From a virus: a DNA stretch of 64,000 bases. Position numbers and translations under genes: made by a program. The stretch spans positions 1 to 64,000 of IMG/VR virus record IMGVR_UViG_3300046010_000754. The stretch is one strand, 5' to 3'. Below, piece by piece: positions 51,326 through 59,426 of this stretch (positions are counted from its first letter, which is position 1; every line of letters begins with the position of its first letter). Under the pieces are notes generated by a model. The model was not told the origin of the DNA. It saw only the letters and a list, made by a program, of their open reading frames with translations, and did not search any database.

Positions 51326-53151
51326 CAGCAGTCTCCATAAGATTTGCCACTGCCCGACTCACAGTTGACGGGCAGACCTGTCGCCCACTCGGGCACCCAC
51401 CGCATGCAGTCCTCAACATACTGCGTTGCGGGTACAACCTCAGCATCTGGTACGCACACAGCAATCGCGTCATGCACAGTCAGCACAACCTTGTAACGCT
51501 TACCGATCTTCAGCATCTGCTCAGCGATGATGCAACGTGCAATGGCTTGGCATACGTTCTCAATCACCTTGCCGCCGTAGATACGGGTGCGACCCTTGCG
51601 CGTCTTGTAGTGGAACTCGATGCCCTTCTCGTTCTGGTCAAACTTCAAGTCGTCGTAGCGCATCAGCAGACCAGAGGGCAAGCGGATGGCTGTCTCACTC
51701 GGCACCACTTCAAGTACACCCCGGCGTCCGAGCGGTGCGGGTTCGTTGCGTGACATGTTTACCAGAGCGTTCTGAGCCTGTCGCCACAGCCTGACCACGG
51801 CATCGTTGGTGCGTCGATAAATGTCGATGATGCGCCGTGCTTCGTCCACGTCCACATCCACACCCATGTTCTTGAGTTGGGCTTGGAACTTCACGGCACC
51901 CATGCCATACCCCGCGCCAAGAATTGTGGTCTTACCCACGAACCGCTCGTCCTTGGTGATCTCGAACTCGGGCTTGCCGTAGATAGCCGAGGCCATCTTC
52001 TTGTACACGTCCTTACCCTCAGCAAAAGCTGTTACCAGATCATCTTGACCCGACAGCCATGCCAGCACACGTGCTTCGATCTGTGCAGAGTCAGCGTCAA
52101 TGATGGTGTGCCCCTCGGGGGCAATGATCGCCTTCTTGAGCTTGTTGCCATTGTTGCCACGGCTTGGCAAGTTCTGCATGTTGATCTTGTCGTCACCACC
52201 GAACCGTCCAGTGTGTGCGGCGTAGTAGCGAATCGGCACAGGCAGGTTGCCGCGCTTGGAGATGTCGATGAACCGTTGGGTACGTGTTTCCTCCAGTGTT
52301 GACTTCGTACCCAGTCGTGCGGCGACAAGCGTCTGCACCCGTGCATCGTCATGCTCAGCGAGGGCTTTGAATTCCTCGTCACTCTTGGCGAACGCATAGG
52401 TCTGCTTGCCCGTGGCAGGGCTCGTCTTCATCGGGGGTTCAACGCCGAACGAGCGGAGCAGTTCAGCGAACTTCTCATTGCTCATGAGTTCAGCCTTGTC
52501 CACACCCGAGGATGTCAGCAGGTCTTCCTTCATCTGCTTGATGCCGATGAGGTGCTGTTGCAACATGTCGCCGTCCAGTTCGAGCACAGGGTCGATGAAC
52601 ATGCGCAGGGTCTGGTCGATCACACGCAACTCTTGCTTGGGGAAATCCTTTACCAAGATGGTAAAGAGTTTGTGGGTGAGTTCCACATCGTTGATGCAGT
52701 AGTCACCGTACCGTGCAAGTTCTTCGTCGCTGAAACTCAGTCGTCTTTTACCGAGGGCGTTGACGACTTCTGTTCCTTTTGCGCCGAGCCCGTACCGCTC
52801 AGTAAGAGCTTTAAGCGAACCCCCAACTTCCACGCCGTGAAGGGCACGGCCCATACACAGAGTGTCAAGCCAACCCCGAGGATTAACACCGAAACGCCAA
52901 GACAGGATAGCCCCGTCAAAAAGGGTGTTGTGCGCCAAGACAAAACTCCGTTCCCATTCAAAATTGCCCTGAAGCCACTGTTTGATTTGTTCATGTGTTC
53001 CACTTGCCCACTCCGTTTCTTGGTTGTTGACCTTCACAGATACGCCAATGACTTCAAAGAGGTCAGAGCGTACGTATTCTTCGGTTGTGATCTTTGACAG
53101 CGAGAAGTCGCGGTCATAGTACGTTTCAAAATCAATTGTTATTAAGTCCAT
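51325..53151 (-). CDS. Family A DNA polymerase with 3'-5' exonuclease
   Basis: 608 aa. Exonuclease residues are visible: Asp7 and Glu9 in IDFETYYD, Asn75-Asp80 in HNTLFDG, and Tyr151-Asp155 in YCINDVELT. Polymerase motif A is DADSAQIEARVLAWL (352-366), motif B runs from Arg403 through KTTILGAGYGMG (407-418), and motif C is VHDAIAV (559-565). Motif C has Ala562 where Glu is usual (HDE). No 5'-3' nuclease domain is present, as in T7 and other phage enzymes. This is the replicative polymerase. Confidence 0.95.
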   Translation of the reverse strand: MDLITIDFETYYDRDFSLSKITTEEYVRSDLFEVIGVSVKVNNQETEWASGTHEQIKQWLQGNFEWERSFVLAHNTLFDGAILSWRFGVNPRGWLDTLCMGRALHGVEVGGSLKALTERYGLGAKGTEVVNALGKRRLSFSDEELARYGDYCINDVELTHKLFTILVKDFPKQELRVIDQTLRMFIDPVLELDGDMLQQHLIGIKQMKEDLLTSSGVDKAELMSNEKFAELLRSFGVEPPMKTSPATGKQTYAFAKSDEEFKALAEHDDARVQTLVAARLGTKSTLEETRTQRFIDISKRGNLPVPIRYYAAHTGRFGGDDKINMQNLPSRGNNGNKLKKAIIAPEGHTIIDADSAQIEARVLAWLSGQDDLVTAFAEGKDVYKKMASAIYGKPEFEITKDERFVGKTTILGAGYGMGAVKFQAQLKNMGVDVDVDEARRIIDIYRRTNDAVVRLWRQAQNALVNMSRNEPAPLGRRGVLEVVPSETAIRLPSGLLMRYDDLKFDQNEKGIEFHYKTRKGRTRIYGGKVIENVCQAIARCIIAEQMLKIGKRYKVVLTVHDAIAVCVPDAEVVPATQYVEDCMRWVPEWATGLPVNCESGSGKSYGDC

Positions 53152-53635
53152 CTTGCACCTGTGTTGTTGGGAAATACGTGTTCATCACTTCGCGGTAATC
53201 GAACTCCTCGGTGAAGCAGTCTTCGATGCTCACGTAGTCCAAGCCCGTCCGCACCACCGCATCGTTGTAGACAAACATGTGTGACGGCACTGACAGTCGG
53301 CTGTGAACAAAGTCATGCCCGTCAAGCGTTGCTCTCCACACGCCGCTCGTCTTGACCTTCTCCGAGTCGGGCTCACGTGCTTGCACCAGCCCCCAATACT
53401 TGAGGTGCCCGATAGAGTTGGAGCGCAACATGAACATGGGCACATCGTTACGAGTGTTGACCCATCCGTTCTCGGCACCCGCTGAGTTGCTCACGAGCCA
53501 CGCCAATGAACGCGCCATGCCGCTTGTCAGTTTGACCTTGTTGATCTTGCCCCACCGATCACACACAGGGCAGTAGCCGCCGTCCGATTCGATGGTGTTG
53601 CGCCAGTTGTGACGCAGTGTTGATTCTTCTGTCAT
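53132..53635 (-). CDS. Zinc-finger early protein of unknown function
   Basis: 167 aa overlapping the polymerase start by 20 bases. CPVCDRWGK near 22 supplies one CxxC pair; the rest is a helical and beta mix (SLAWLVSNSAGAENGWVNTR; IGHLKYWGLVQAREPDSEK), reminiscent of a winged helix. AAGGAGAAACGAAG leads to the ATG, preceded by the palindrome at 53657. I recall related proteins upstream of phage polymerases. Confidence 0.72.
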   Translation of the reverse strand: MTEESTLRHNWRNTIESDGGYCPVCDRWGKINKVKLTSGMARSLAWLVSNSAGAENGWVNTRNDVPMFMLRSNSIGHLKYWGLVQAREPDSEKVKTSGVWRATLDGHDFVHSRLSVPSHMFVYNDAVVRTGLDYVSIEDCFTEEFDYREVMNTYFPTTQVQDGLNNN

Positions 53636-53656
53636 CTTCGTTTCTCCTTGTTGTAA

Positions 53657-53673
53657 GTTAGGGAGTCCCTAAC
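53657..53673. promoter_or_regulatory. Early palindrome, copy 1
   Basis: GTTAGGGAGTCCCTAAC: perfect 8+1+8. It overlaps the end of the previous gene, supplying its last four codons and its TAA, and lies 22 bases before the next start codon (53635). Confidence 0.9.
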
Positions 53674-53888
53674 ATTTCCTTGAGCTTCATCTTGTAGTGA
53701 CGAAACTTGCCAGCATCATCGCTGTCTTTCTTGCCAGCACGCATGCCGTACTTGATGCAGTTGCCCTTGAGGTACCCAATGAATTCCTCGCGTGACAACG
53801 TAGCCTCCATCACTTCCCATGGCTGTACGCCCATGTCTTTGTAATGGGTGCCACCAACTTGCAGGTCGTCTGCTTTTACTTCGGTCAT
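53658..53888 (-). CDS. Small protein of the DUF3310 type
   Basis: 76 aa from ATG 53888 (ACGGAG upstream). The pattern QVGGTHYKDMGVQPWEVMEA, then GYLKGNCIKYGMRAGKK and HY, is what I recall as DUF3310, sometimes annotated as nucleotide-kinase-like in phages, without proof. The C-terminal MLGTP and stop are encoded by the palindrome itself. Confidence 0.8.
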   Translation of the reverse strand: MTEVKADDLQVGGTHYKDMGVQPWEVMEATLSREEFIGYLKGNCIKYGMRAGKKDSDDAGKFRHYKMKLKEMLGTP

Positions 53889-53959
53889 TTCAACTCCGTC
53901 TGTATCAATGCGGGGGTCATAACATGCGCACCCCCGTTCTGCGCATCCTCTATCAGCGA

Positions 53960-54043
53960 TCACATCAGTGCCTCCTCAACGTCATCCATTGCTTGCTCCT
54001 TGCGGTTCTTGCGTCCCCACTTGGCCAACTCTTTCGGACACAC
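53960..54043 (-). CDS. Possible 27-aa peptide
   Basis: From GTG 54043 the reading CPKELAKWGRKNRKEQAMDD has natural composition and ends at 53960, filling part of the gap before the DUF3310-like gene. It overlaps the preceding coiled-coil gene by 62 bases in another frame. No clear ribosome site, so this is only a candidate. Confidence 0.25.
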   Translation of the reverse strand: MCPKELAKWGRKNRKEQAMDDVEEALM

Positions 54044-54224
54044 CGTCCCGAAAGGCCAGCTTGGATACGGCAATGATGCGTTCCAGTGTGACTTTGAATC
54101 GTGCGTTGTCGTCGAGTGCTCGGTCGAGTTCGTGTTGCAATCTTTCATTACGTGCTCTCATCAATCTATTCTCTTGCTCCAGTTCAGCGACCATCAGGTC
54201 GAGGTTTCGTTCGTCTTCTGTCAT
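53982..54224 (-). CDS. Small coiled-coil protein
   Basis: 80 aa. The N-terminal 45 residues are a coiled coil (LDLMVAELEQENRLMRARNE; LQHELDRALDDNARF). The C-terminal 30 residues are Gly/Gln-rich. It starts inside the previous stop (ATGA overlap); GGAG lies before it. Function unknown. Confidence 0.65.
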   Translation of the reverse strand: MTEDERNLDLMVAELEQENRLMRARNERLQHELDRALDDNARFKVTLERIIAVSKLAFRDGVSERVGQVGTQEPQGASNG

Positions 54225-54490
54225 GTGTTGCTCCTTGCTCGGATAATGGCGGCTAACTCTTCTGGTGCGTTCCGCCGCAAAACACGTATCGCGGCCCAGA
54301 TGATGTCTTGCGACCTCGCACTTTCGTTCCCCATATGAATCGTATTCAAAAGCTCCACCGCCTCATCACGTTTCTCACGTTCGTCAGCACGGACAAGCTC
54401 AACCAGTCTGTGTATCTCAGGCATGAACTCCTGAAACAATTTCCAGTCATCTCCAGCGGCTTCACGCGCCATCTCAATGGTTGTTCTCAT
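54221..54490 (-). CDS. Small helical early protein
   Basis: 89 aa, acidic and helical (FMPEIHRLVELVRADEREKR; IIWAAIRVLRRNAPEELAAI). Four-base overlaps on both sides place it in the early operon. Not recognised. Confidence 0.66.
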   Translation of the reverse strand: MRTTIEMAREAAGDDWKLFQEFMPEIHRLVELVRADEREKRDEAVELLNTIHMGNESARSQDIIWAAIRVLRRNAPEELAAIIRARSNT

Positions 54491-54912
54491 GACACCACCC
54501 CAAAGGTGACGGACACACTGAAGCCACCGTAGTAGCCGTTGTGCTCGTTGTGGTTGGTCAGGACAAATGCACCCTTGGATGTTGTGATCTCCAAGAATTC
54601 AATGTCGTGTGGGTCTTCCTCCCCGCTGTCCTTCAGGGGAATCGGCACAGGCTTGACTTCAATGTTCAGCAGGTTGCCGCCCACGTAGTCGCCCAGCTTG
54701 TCATCAGTTGTCATGTAGCGGTTCTCGCAACATGATTGGCCATCGTCCGCGATGCGGATGAATGTGTTGTTCTTGAATCGGATGTGCAACTCGTCCTTCT
54801 CGGTCGAGCCCACTGGCCCTGCCAAAGCAATGCCCGTGATCTCTTTGCCCATCACCTTCATGAACGCTTCGAGGTCAGTGCCCGTCAGGTTGCATGTCAT
54901 TAAATCAAGCAT
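54487..54912 (-). CDS. Early protein of the DUF7448 type
   Basis: 141 aa from ATG 54912; the in-frame ATG at 55005 lies within the preceding gene. GKEITGIALAGPVGSTEKDE, then IADDGQSCCENRYMTTD and IEFLEITTSKGAFVLTNHNE, matches my memory of DUF7448, a small phage beta-barrel-like family with a conserved C-C-E. Function unknown. Confidence 0.72.
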   Translation of the reverse strand: MLDLMTCNLTGTDLEAFMKVMGKEITGIALAGPVGSTEKDELHIRFKNNTFIRIADDGQSCCENRYMTTDDKLGDYVGGNLLNIEVKPVPIPLKDSGEEDPHDIEFLEITTSKGAFVLTNHNEHNGYYGGFSVSVTFGVVS

Positions 54913-55093
54913 GTTCTTCCTCCAAAGGCCACAAGTAGTTTGCGTTGCGTAGGATGTCATCAGCCAACTTACGTGCGGCGTCCTCAGACATGATGACGTG
55001 CCCAAGCTCGGCTATGTACAGGACGACACCCATGTCTTTGTGGGGGTCACGGTCGGTAACGCCCACGGTGATAAAACGATTATTAAACGCCAT
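54905..55093 (-). CDS. Small early protein of unknown function
   Basis: 62 aa, overlapping both neighbours (8 and 11 bases). The sequence (RFITVGVTDRDPHKDMGVVL; ELGHVIMSEDAARKLADDIL) resembles a small beta-alpha unit. Not recognised. Confidence 0.65.
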   Translation of the reverse strand: MAFNNRFITVGVTDRDPHKDMGVVLYIAELGHVIMSEDAARKLADDILRNANYLWPLEEEHA

Positions 55094-55523
55094 CTTGTCT
55101 CTCCACGATGCGGCGCATCTTGCGCTGTCTAAATTCCTCGTTCACCAACTGTAAGCCGCGCTCCATGTCCTTGATCGTGATCACGTCCATCTGAGCGTCA
55201 TGCAAATCCATCAGTGTGTTGAGGGCTCTCATTTCTTCCGAACGCAGGATGAATCGGTTGCTCTGTGCGCCACGTTTACCAACGGCATGTAGCGCGTTTA
55301 ATCCATCCATTGTTATGTCACCATGCTCCTTACCAAACCCCATGCGAGACAGTGCTTCGGTCACGTTGCCCATGGCGATCAAGTCGTCCATGTCTGCGCG
55401 TGTTGCCTTGCCTTGCGTCAGGTTGGTCAGGGCCATGTGGTTCCTGATCTTCAGGTCTACCAAGTAGGTGTCGTGCTTTGCCACGGGGGTCATGCTCTCC
55501 ATCACGTATGCGATTGGATTCAT
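55083..55523 (-). CDS. Early helical protein of unknown function
   Basis: 146 aa from ATG 55523, with AAAGGGG before it; the ATG at 55562 lies inside the previous gene. Mostly helical (TRADMDDLIAMGNVTEALSR; MRALNTLMDLHDAQMDVITI). I recall similar proteins in early operons with no function assigned. Confidence 0.7.
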   Translation of the reverse strand: MNPIAYVMESMTPVAKHDTYLVDLKIRNHMALTNLTQGKATRADMDDLIAMGNVTEALSRMGFGKEHGDITMDGLNALHAVGKRGAQSNRFILRSEEMRALNTLMDLHDAQMDVITIKDMERGLQLVNEEFRQRKMRRIVERQDGV

Positions 55524-55548
55524 GATCACCCCTTTGGGTCTGTACTTG

Positions 55549-55725
55549 CTACGCTTGCGCATGGAATATGCGGGTCACTCGGTGCCACAGACGTTCGCCC
55601 AGCGTGGGCTTGGTCAGCAGTGCACGTTGCAACATCTCAGCGTGAACGCCGAGGTCAATCACTCTGCGCGGGGGTGTGTAGAACTCCCCGATCTTCACCT
55701 TGCCCGTGTTGTAAAACTGTGTCAT
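55549..55725 (-). CDS. Small early protein, 58 aa
   Basis: Begins at ATG 55725 with AAAAGGAACGAAG directly upstream, the shared early leader. The product MTQFYNTGKVKIGEFYTPPR continues VIDLGVHAEMLQRALLTKPT and ends WHRVTRIFHAQA, basic and amphipathic at the end. It fills an otherwise empty 130-base stretch. It overlaps the tail of the preceding small zinc protein in another frame. Confidence 0.72.
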   Translation of the reverse strand: MTQFYNTGKVKIGEFYTPPRRVIDLGVHAEMLQRALLTKPTLGERLWHRVTRIFHAQA

Positions 55726-55852
55726 CTTCGTTCCTTTTATCGTATGTGGAAATCATCTTGTGGCACCTTGCACACTCGTACATGATGTGGTCGGGGTTGC
55801 GCCAGCGAATGCCGAACTGCGACTCCTCCCACCTGTGCTTGCACGTCATCAC
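55655..55852 (-). CDS. Small zinc-ribbon early protein
   Basis: 65 aa. Cys4-His6 in MTCKHRW and the pair YECARCHKM near 26 give a zinc ribbon. The first 40 residues look well conserved in type; the C-terminal 28 overlap the start of the 58-aa gene, which is long for this operon, so the stop may be the result of drift. It starts by ATGA overlap with the nuclease gene. Confidence 0.6.
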   Translation of the reverse strand: MMTCKHRWEESQFGIRWRNPDHIMYECARCHKMISTYDKRNEDDTVLQHGQGEDRGVLHTPAQSD

Positions 55853-56139
55853 ATCTCTCCAAGCATGTAGCGCACGTGGTCAATGTTGTCTTCATTGATG
55901 ACCACCGCAACGCCGCCCATGGCTTTGATGCTGTCGAGGTTCTTCTGTTGCAACGGTGTCGGCTTGCCCTTGCCAGCCTTGCACTCGATGCCAAAGAACT
56001 TGCCGTGGTAGCACCCAACGATGTCAGGCACACCACTGCTACCGTACCCGCCAGTGACGGGGTAGAAGTAATAGGCGCGGAGTTCCTTGAGGATGGCCAC
56101 GACCTTCTTCTTGACTTTGACTTCGGGTGTATCAGCCAC
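55849..56139 (-). CDS. VRR-NUC domain nuclease
   Basis: 96 aa, a complete VRR-NUC domain. VTGGYGSSGVPDIVGCYHGK (Asp of the core), FFGIECKAGKGKPTPLQ (Glu and Lys of the core) and a last strand GGVAVVINED. Stand-alone VRR-NUC proteins from phages are known to form dimers that cut branched DNA such as Holliday junctions, so a resolvase role before packaging is likely. Confidence 0.9.
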   Translation of the reverse strand: MADTPEVKVKKKVVAILKELRAYYFYPVTGGYGSSGVPDIVGCYHGKFFGIECKAGKGKPTPLQQKNLDSIKAMGGVAVVINEDNIDHVRYMLGEM

Positions 56140-56365
56140 GGCGCTCTCCTTTGTCGCGGGTTGTCATTTCGTGCAACGCTTCCTCGATGAAGCCCATGTG
56201 ATTGCCAGACCACATGTCCCATACGACTGTGCGCTTTTGGTTGATGGTCAGATCACCGTCAGGACATCCCTTGAGCAAGCGCCCCATCTCGGCGCAACTT
56301 GCTGTGAAGTTTTTTGGTGCCTCTTGGTCAGGGCAGATTGTGAATGTGTAAGGTAATTTAGCCAC
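56132..56365 (-). CDS. Small early protein of unknown function
   Basis: 77 aa overlapping both neighbours by eight bases. Contains three Cys (TICPDQEAP, ASCAEMG, KGCPDGD) and reads as a compact domain. Not recognised. Confidence 0.63.
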   Translation of the reverse strand: MAKLPYTFTICPDQEAPKNFTASCAEMGRLLKGCPDGDLTINQKRTVVWDMWSGNHMGFIEEALHEMTTRDKGERRG

Positions 56366-56747
56366 GGAACCACCCCTTCACACGTTGCCACAGGGTAGGC
56401 TTGGGCTCGACCATGGTGATCTCACCGTACGAATTGATCGGATACGGGCGCAACACGTAGGCTTCGCCATGTGAAGTCGTGATGACTGGCTCGGTCGGCG
56501 TGGGGGGCAGTGATGCCAGTTCCCCTGCCTTGACTCTGCGCGTACGCTTCTTCGGAGGTGCACCGATGCCGTCCGTAGGTTTCGGCAACGCACCGATGGA
56601 GCCGAGCCCCCGCTCTTTGTTGAGTTGGTAGCGGATGTTGTACACGGCTTGCGGCTTGCACTTCAACTTGGCAATGATGTCCTTGTTGTTGTAGCCCTTG
56701 TCAATTAGTGTGCGGATGCGCTGTGTTGTGCTGATCTGTTTACTCAT
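56358..56747 (-). CDS. Helix-turn-helix regulator candidate
   Basis: 129 aa. I chose ATG 56747, directly after AAGGAAACGAAG, over the ATG at 56762 that would use the site as codons. Residues 7-46 (TQRIRTLIDKGYNNKDIIAK, then LKCKPQAVYNIRYQLNKERG) form a clear HTH; residues 55-75 are a basic linker and the end is a short basic helix WQRVKGWFRG. It is preceded by palindrome copy 2 and could be self-regulated through it. It is one of two candidates to bind the palindromes. Confidence 0.78.
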   Translation of the reverse strand: MSKQISTTQRIRTLIDKGYNNKDIIAKLKCKPQAVYNIRYQLNKERGLGSIGALPKPTDGIGAPPKKRTRRVKAGELASLPPTPTEPVITTSHGEAYVLRPYPINSYGEITMVEPKPTLWQRVKGWFRG

Positions 56748-56771
56748 CTTCGTTTCCTTCATTGTTAATTT

Positions 56772-56788
56772 GTTAGGGAGTCCCTAAC
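56772..56788. promoter_or_regulatory. Early palindrome, copy 2
   Basis: GTTAGGGAGTCCCTAAC, perfect, 25 bases before the HTH gene start and in the leader. The stretch 56748-56817 holds nothing else that I can recognise. Confidence 0.92.
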
Positions 56789-56817
56789 ACGGTACGTGAA
56801 GCGCACGTACCAACGCA

Positions 56818-57282
56818 TCAAGATGTGGTCTCGGGTGCGTACACCCAATAGACATGACTTGATATTCGACGACCGACACCCGCCACTTCTTGTGTTGGCG
56901 GTATACCACTCGTAATCATTAACACGGCAAGACGTTCCTTTACCCATTCAGGTAGATCGTCCGTCCGATCATAATGACCGTTGATGTCCGAGTCAACACT
57001 TCCGAGACCAAAACACATGACATCTATACCATCGGGAAAGATACTCACACGGTATATGTTGTCATCGTGCATCTCCACATCTACCATGTCCATCTGCCCC
57101 CCGTTTGCATGCTGTACGTCAAAGCGCATTACCTTGAACTTCATGGGCGTACGGCCTTCAGAAGACACCTCCCCTCTCAATATCCTACGCACGAGTGCGT
57201 CAGGCGGTTCCTCAGAGAACATGCGTGGGTCAGTCCAACCCATGCCGTACCGCTCGGTTGTCTTGTAGATCAGCTTGCTCAT
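56818..57282 (-). CDS. Early protein of unknown function
   Basis: 154 aa, overlapping the previous stop by four bases. A beta-rich middle (MKFKVMRFDVQHANGGQMDM; DDNIYRVSIFPDGIDVM) is followed by an acidic helix and a short end. No motif recognised. The gene ends 30 bases before palindrome copy 2. Confidence 0.68.
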   Translation of the reverse strand: MSKLIYKTTERYGMGWTDPRMFSEEPPDALVRRILRGEVSSEGRTPMKFKVMRFDVQHANGGQMDMVDVEMHDDNIYRVSIFPDGIDVMCFGLGSVDSDINGHYDRTDDLPEWVKERLAVLMITSGIPPTQEVAGVGRRISSHVYWVYAPETTS

Positions 57283-58232
57283 CGTTGCACCCAGAAGGTT
57301 GCGCTGTCAACACGCAAGCCCACGCCGTCCACGTAGTGGTTGTCCTCCACCATGCTCAATGCGGCGAGGCACCCACCGATGTGCTCGGGCAACTCCTCCA
57401 TCTTGTACGTGACCACAGGCATGTGGTTGTCGAGGCGTGAACGCTTGTTGGCATCCAGTACCTCGATCACGTCACACATCATCTCTTCGCGGTGTATACG
57501 GACATTCACGTAGTACGCATGCAGGGCACGGCCACGAGACACCTGATCTTCTTGGTACGCCTCACGCCACTTGATGATCATGCCCTTGAAGTCTTCGGAC
57601 AAGAACTCGTACCCCACATCAACCATGTGAAACAACTCAGCACGTAGGTGCACAGAGTTTGTGATGTCGTACCGCACTGAAGACAACCCAGACGACACGT
57701 TCGACACGACTGCTGAGAACTGATTGCGGATGCTGTCAAACGTCATGCTTGCACACTCAACGGGTGAGTACGGGCGCATGTACTTCTTCACGTTCTTGAC
57801 GGCACGTTCGATGTTCTCCGCCGTTGCCATGTAATACTGATCTTTGTCCTCGCGGAACTTGTCATTGCTGATCATCCGCGCATAGACCATGTACTTGACA
57901 TCACCTGTGTTCTTCACGGTGTAGTCGGCGTACCCGATCTTCATCATGGCGTAGGTGTGCCCTTCCATGTACACGTACAACTCCAGCAACCTGTTCGGGC
58001 CACCATGCCCCCAACTGTTCTTGGCGCGATTGCCCACGCCGAACTTCACATGGCGGTTGACCTTGCGTATTTCGGTGCAGAAGTTCAGCAACGGGCCTGT
58101 GACGGGGATGCCGTCCACCATAGGTATGGGCGGGTCACCCGCATTTACTGTCTCAACACTATTAGCCAGTGCGGACAGCAAAGCCTTGGTCTTCTTCTCG
58201 ATAACATCTACTCGTGTGTGGTCGTAGCTCAT
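57279..58232 (-). CDS. Large early protein of unknown function
   Basis: 317 aa with AAGGAGG before ATG 58232. Mixed alpha/beta (LLELYVYMEGHTYAMMKIGY; YMVYARMISNDKFREDKDQY) with a long helical second half. No catalytic motif or membrane segment. I recall co-occurrence with the next gene in podovirus early regions but no function. Confidence 0.72.
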   Translation of the reverse strand: MSYDHTRVDVIEKKTKALLSALANSVETVNAGDPPIPMVDGIPVTGPLLNFCTEIRKVNRHVKFGVGNRAKNSWGHGGPNRLLELYVYMEGHTYAMMKIGYADYTVKNTGDVKYMVYARMISNDKFREDKDQYYMATAENIERAVKNVKKYMRPYSPVECASMTFDSIRNQFSAVVSNVSSGLSSVRYDITNSVHLRAELFHMVDVGYEFLSEDFKGMIIKWREAYQEDQVSRGRALHAYYVNVRIHREEMMCDVIEVLDANKRSRLDNHMPVVTYKMEELPEHIGGCLAALSMVEDNHYVDGVGLRVDSATFWVQR

Positions 58233-58233
58233 T

Positions 58234-59166
58234 TCAAACCTCCTTCGTTTCGTACATGCCTAACAACTTGTTCATCATGCGGTTGTATGAGGACTTGATC
58301 TTCATCAGGTCGTCCTTGCTCTCGATGACACGTTTGCCACCGATGTCATTGATCACCAACGCCATCAACGGGATGCGCAGGGGATGATCTTCTTGCTCCA
58401 CGATATACCGCGCCAGTGCACTCGGTACGTGGTTGAGCCCACCCCACTGCGGTACATCAAAGCCGTTCTCTTTGCCCCACTCGGAGATAACGGTGCGGTA
58501 CTCGTTGCGTCCGTTCCACGAGGTGTCGAGCATAGGTGCCAACGCCGCCGCTTGTGTGTAGAACGAGTCGATGCGTTCCTTCCATTGCTTCTTGAGTTCT
58601 TTGTCCACAGTCGTTCTCTCCACTTTGAATACTTCACCGACACGTGTGAACGTGCCATCCTCGTTGACCCGAAACTTCAGGCGCTTGCCGTCATCGCGGC
58701 CCACTTCCTTGAGTTGGTAGTCCCACCTGTAATTCGTCTTGGGCAAGGGGAAATCCTCCCACCCTGTCGGTGTCTTGGTGCGTAGCCAATGCTTGCCCTG
58801 TTGGTTGTACCTGAACGCCACATCATTCGGCAGGCACCACTGCAAGAACTTATAGCGTCCGAACGGAACGGAGCCCTTCGTGCCGTTGCGTACATAGATG
58901 TAATCACCATCGGCCTCACGCTTCCACATGATCGGTGCCATGTCCTGCTCGTACTGTGCATCGCCTCGGTTACTGTTGTACATGGTGCTACCGTAGTACC
59001 CATCGAGCAAGCAATAGGTCTCTGCATCCACCTTACGGATGCGCTCCCACTTGCGCTTGCGATCACCGACAGGTCGGATGTCATCTGATAGCGTGTGGTT
59101 CTTGCTGACAAGTGGCTTGGTTTGTTCGTACCACTTGACCACCTCGTTGAATGTATTGAATCTCAT
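58234..59166 (-). CDS. Large early protein of unknown function
   Basis: 310 aa from ATG 59166, which follows AACAAGGAAACGAAG and palindrome copy 3; a longer reading from 59247 would run through the palindrome. Rich in Trp, Tyr and Lys (FNEVVKWYEQTKPLVSKNHT; FGRYKFLQWCLPNDVAF). It probably forms a nucleic-acid or protein-binding domain; no family recognised. It ends one base before the next gene. Confidence 0.72.
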   Translation of the reverse strand: MRFNTFNEVVKWYEQTKPLVSKNHTLSDDIRPVGDRKRKWERIRKVDAETYCLLDGYYGSTMYNSNRGDAQYEQDMAPIMWKREADGDYIYVRNGTKGSVPFGRYKFLQWCLPNDVAFRYNQQGKHWLRTKTPTGWEDFPLPKTNYRWDYQLKEVGRDDGKRLKFRVNEDGTFTRVGEVFKVERTTVDKELKKQWKERIDSFYTQAAALAPMLDTSWNGRNEYRTVISEWGKENGFDVPQWGGLNHVPSALARYIVEQEDHPLRIPLMALVINDIGGKRVIESKDDLMKIKSSYNRMMNKLLGMYETKEV

Positions 59167-59182
59167 CTTCGTTTCCTTGTTT

Positions 59183-59199
59183 GTTAGGGAGTCCCTAAC
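59183..59199. promoter_or_regulatory. Early palindrome, copy 3
   Basis: GTTAGGGAGTCCCTAAC, perfect, 17 bases before the start at 59166. On the + strand it is followed by TTGGTTTGGGTT, a phrase that also follows copy 6. A separate small inverted repeat, AGCCAC-TGC-GTGGCT, lies at 59212-59226. Confidence 0.92.
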
Positions 59200-59228
59200 T
59201 TGGTTTGGGTTAGCCACTGCGTGGCTGG

Positions 59229-59426
59229 TTAAGCGCGTCTGTTCCACAGTCGCACTGCTTCGTCACGTGTACGCCCCATGCACTCGATGGGTTTGAGCAC
59301 AGGCTTGCCCCCATCTTTGCACCAGTGCAGTACCGATACAGAGAACACACCCGTTGTCGAGTTGCGTTCACGTATTTCTACCTCATGCCCACCACAGAAC
59401 GGGCACGGTTTAATTTGCTCAGTCAT
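59229..59426 (-). CDS. Lar-like restriction alleviation protein
   Basis: 65 aa. KPCPFCGGHEVEIRE at the N-terminus, a third Cys (LHWCKDGG), a fourth (IECMGRT), and the closing W-N-R-R (AVRLWNRRA) are the Lar signature. Lar proteins protect phage or prophage DNA by changing type I restriction and modification; in most phages this is untested. Four-base overlap with the previous gene. Confidence 0.83.
   Translation of the reverse strand: MTEQIKPCPFCGGHEVEIRERNSTTGVFSVSVLHWCKDGGKPVLKPIECMGRTRDEAVRLWNRRA

Noticed and set aside
56765-56947. 60-aa - strand ORF before palindrome copy 2
   Set aside because: It is an out-of-frame shadow of the 154-aa gene and ends only because the palindrome supplies a stop.
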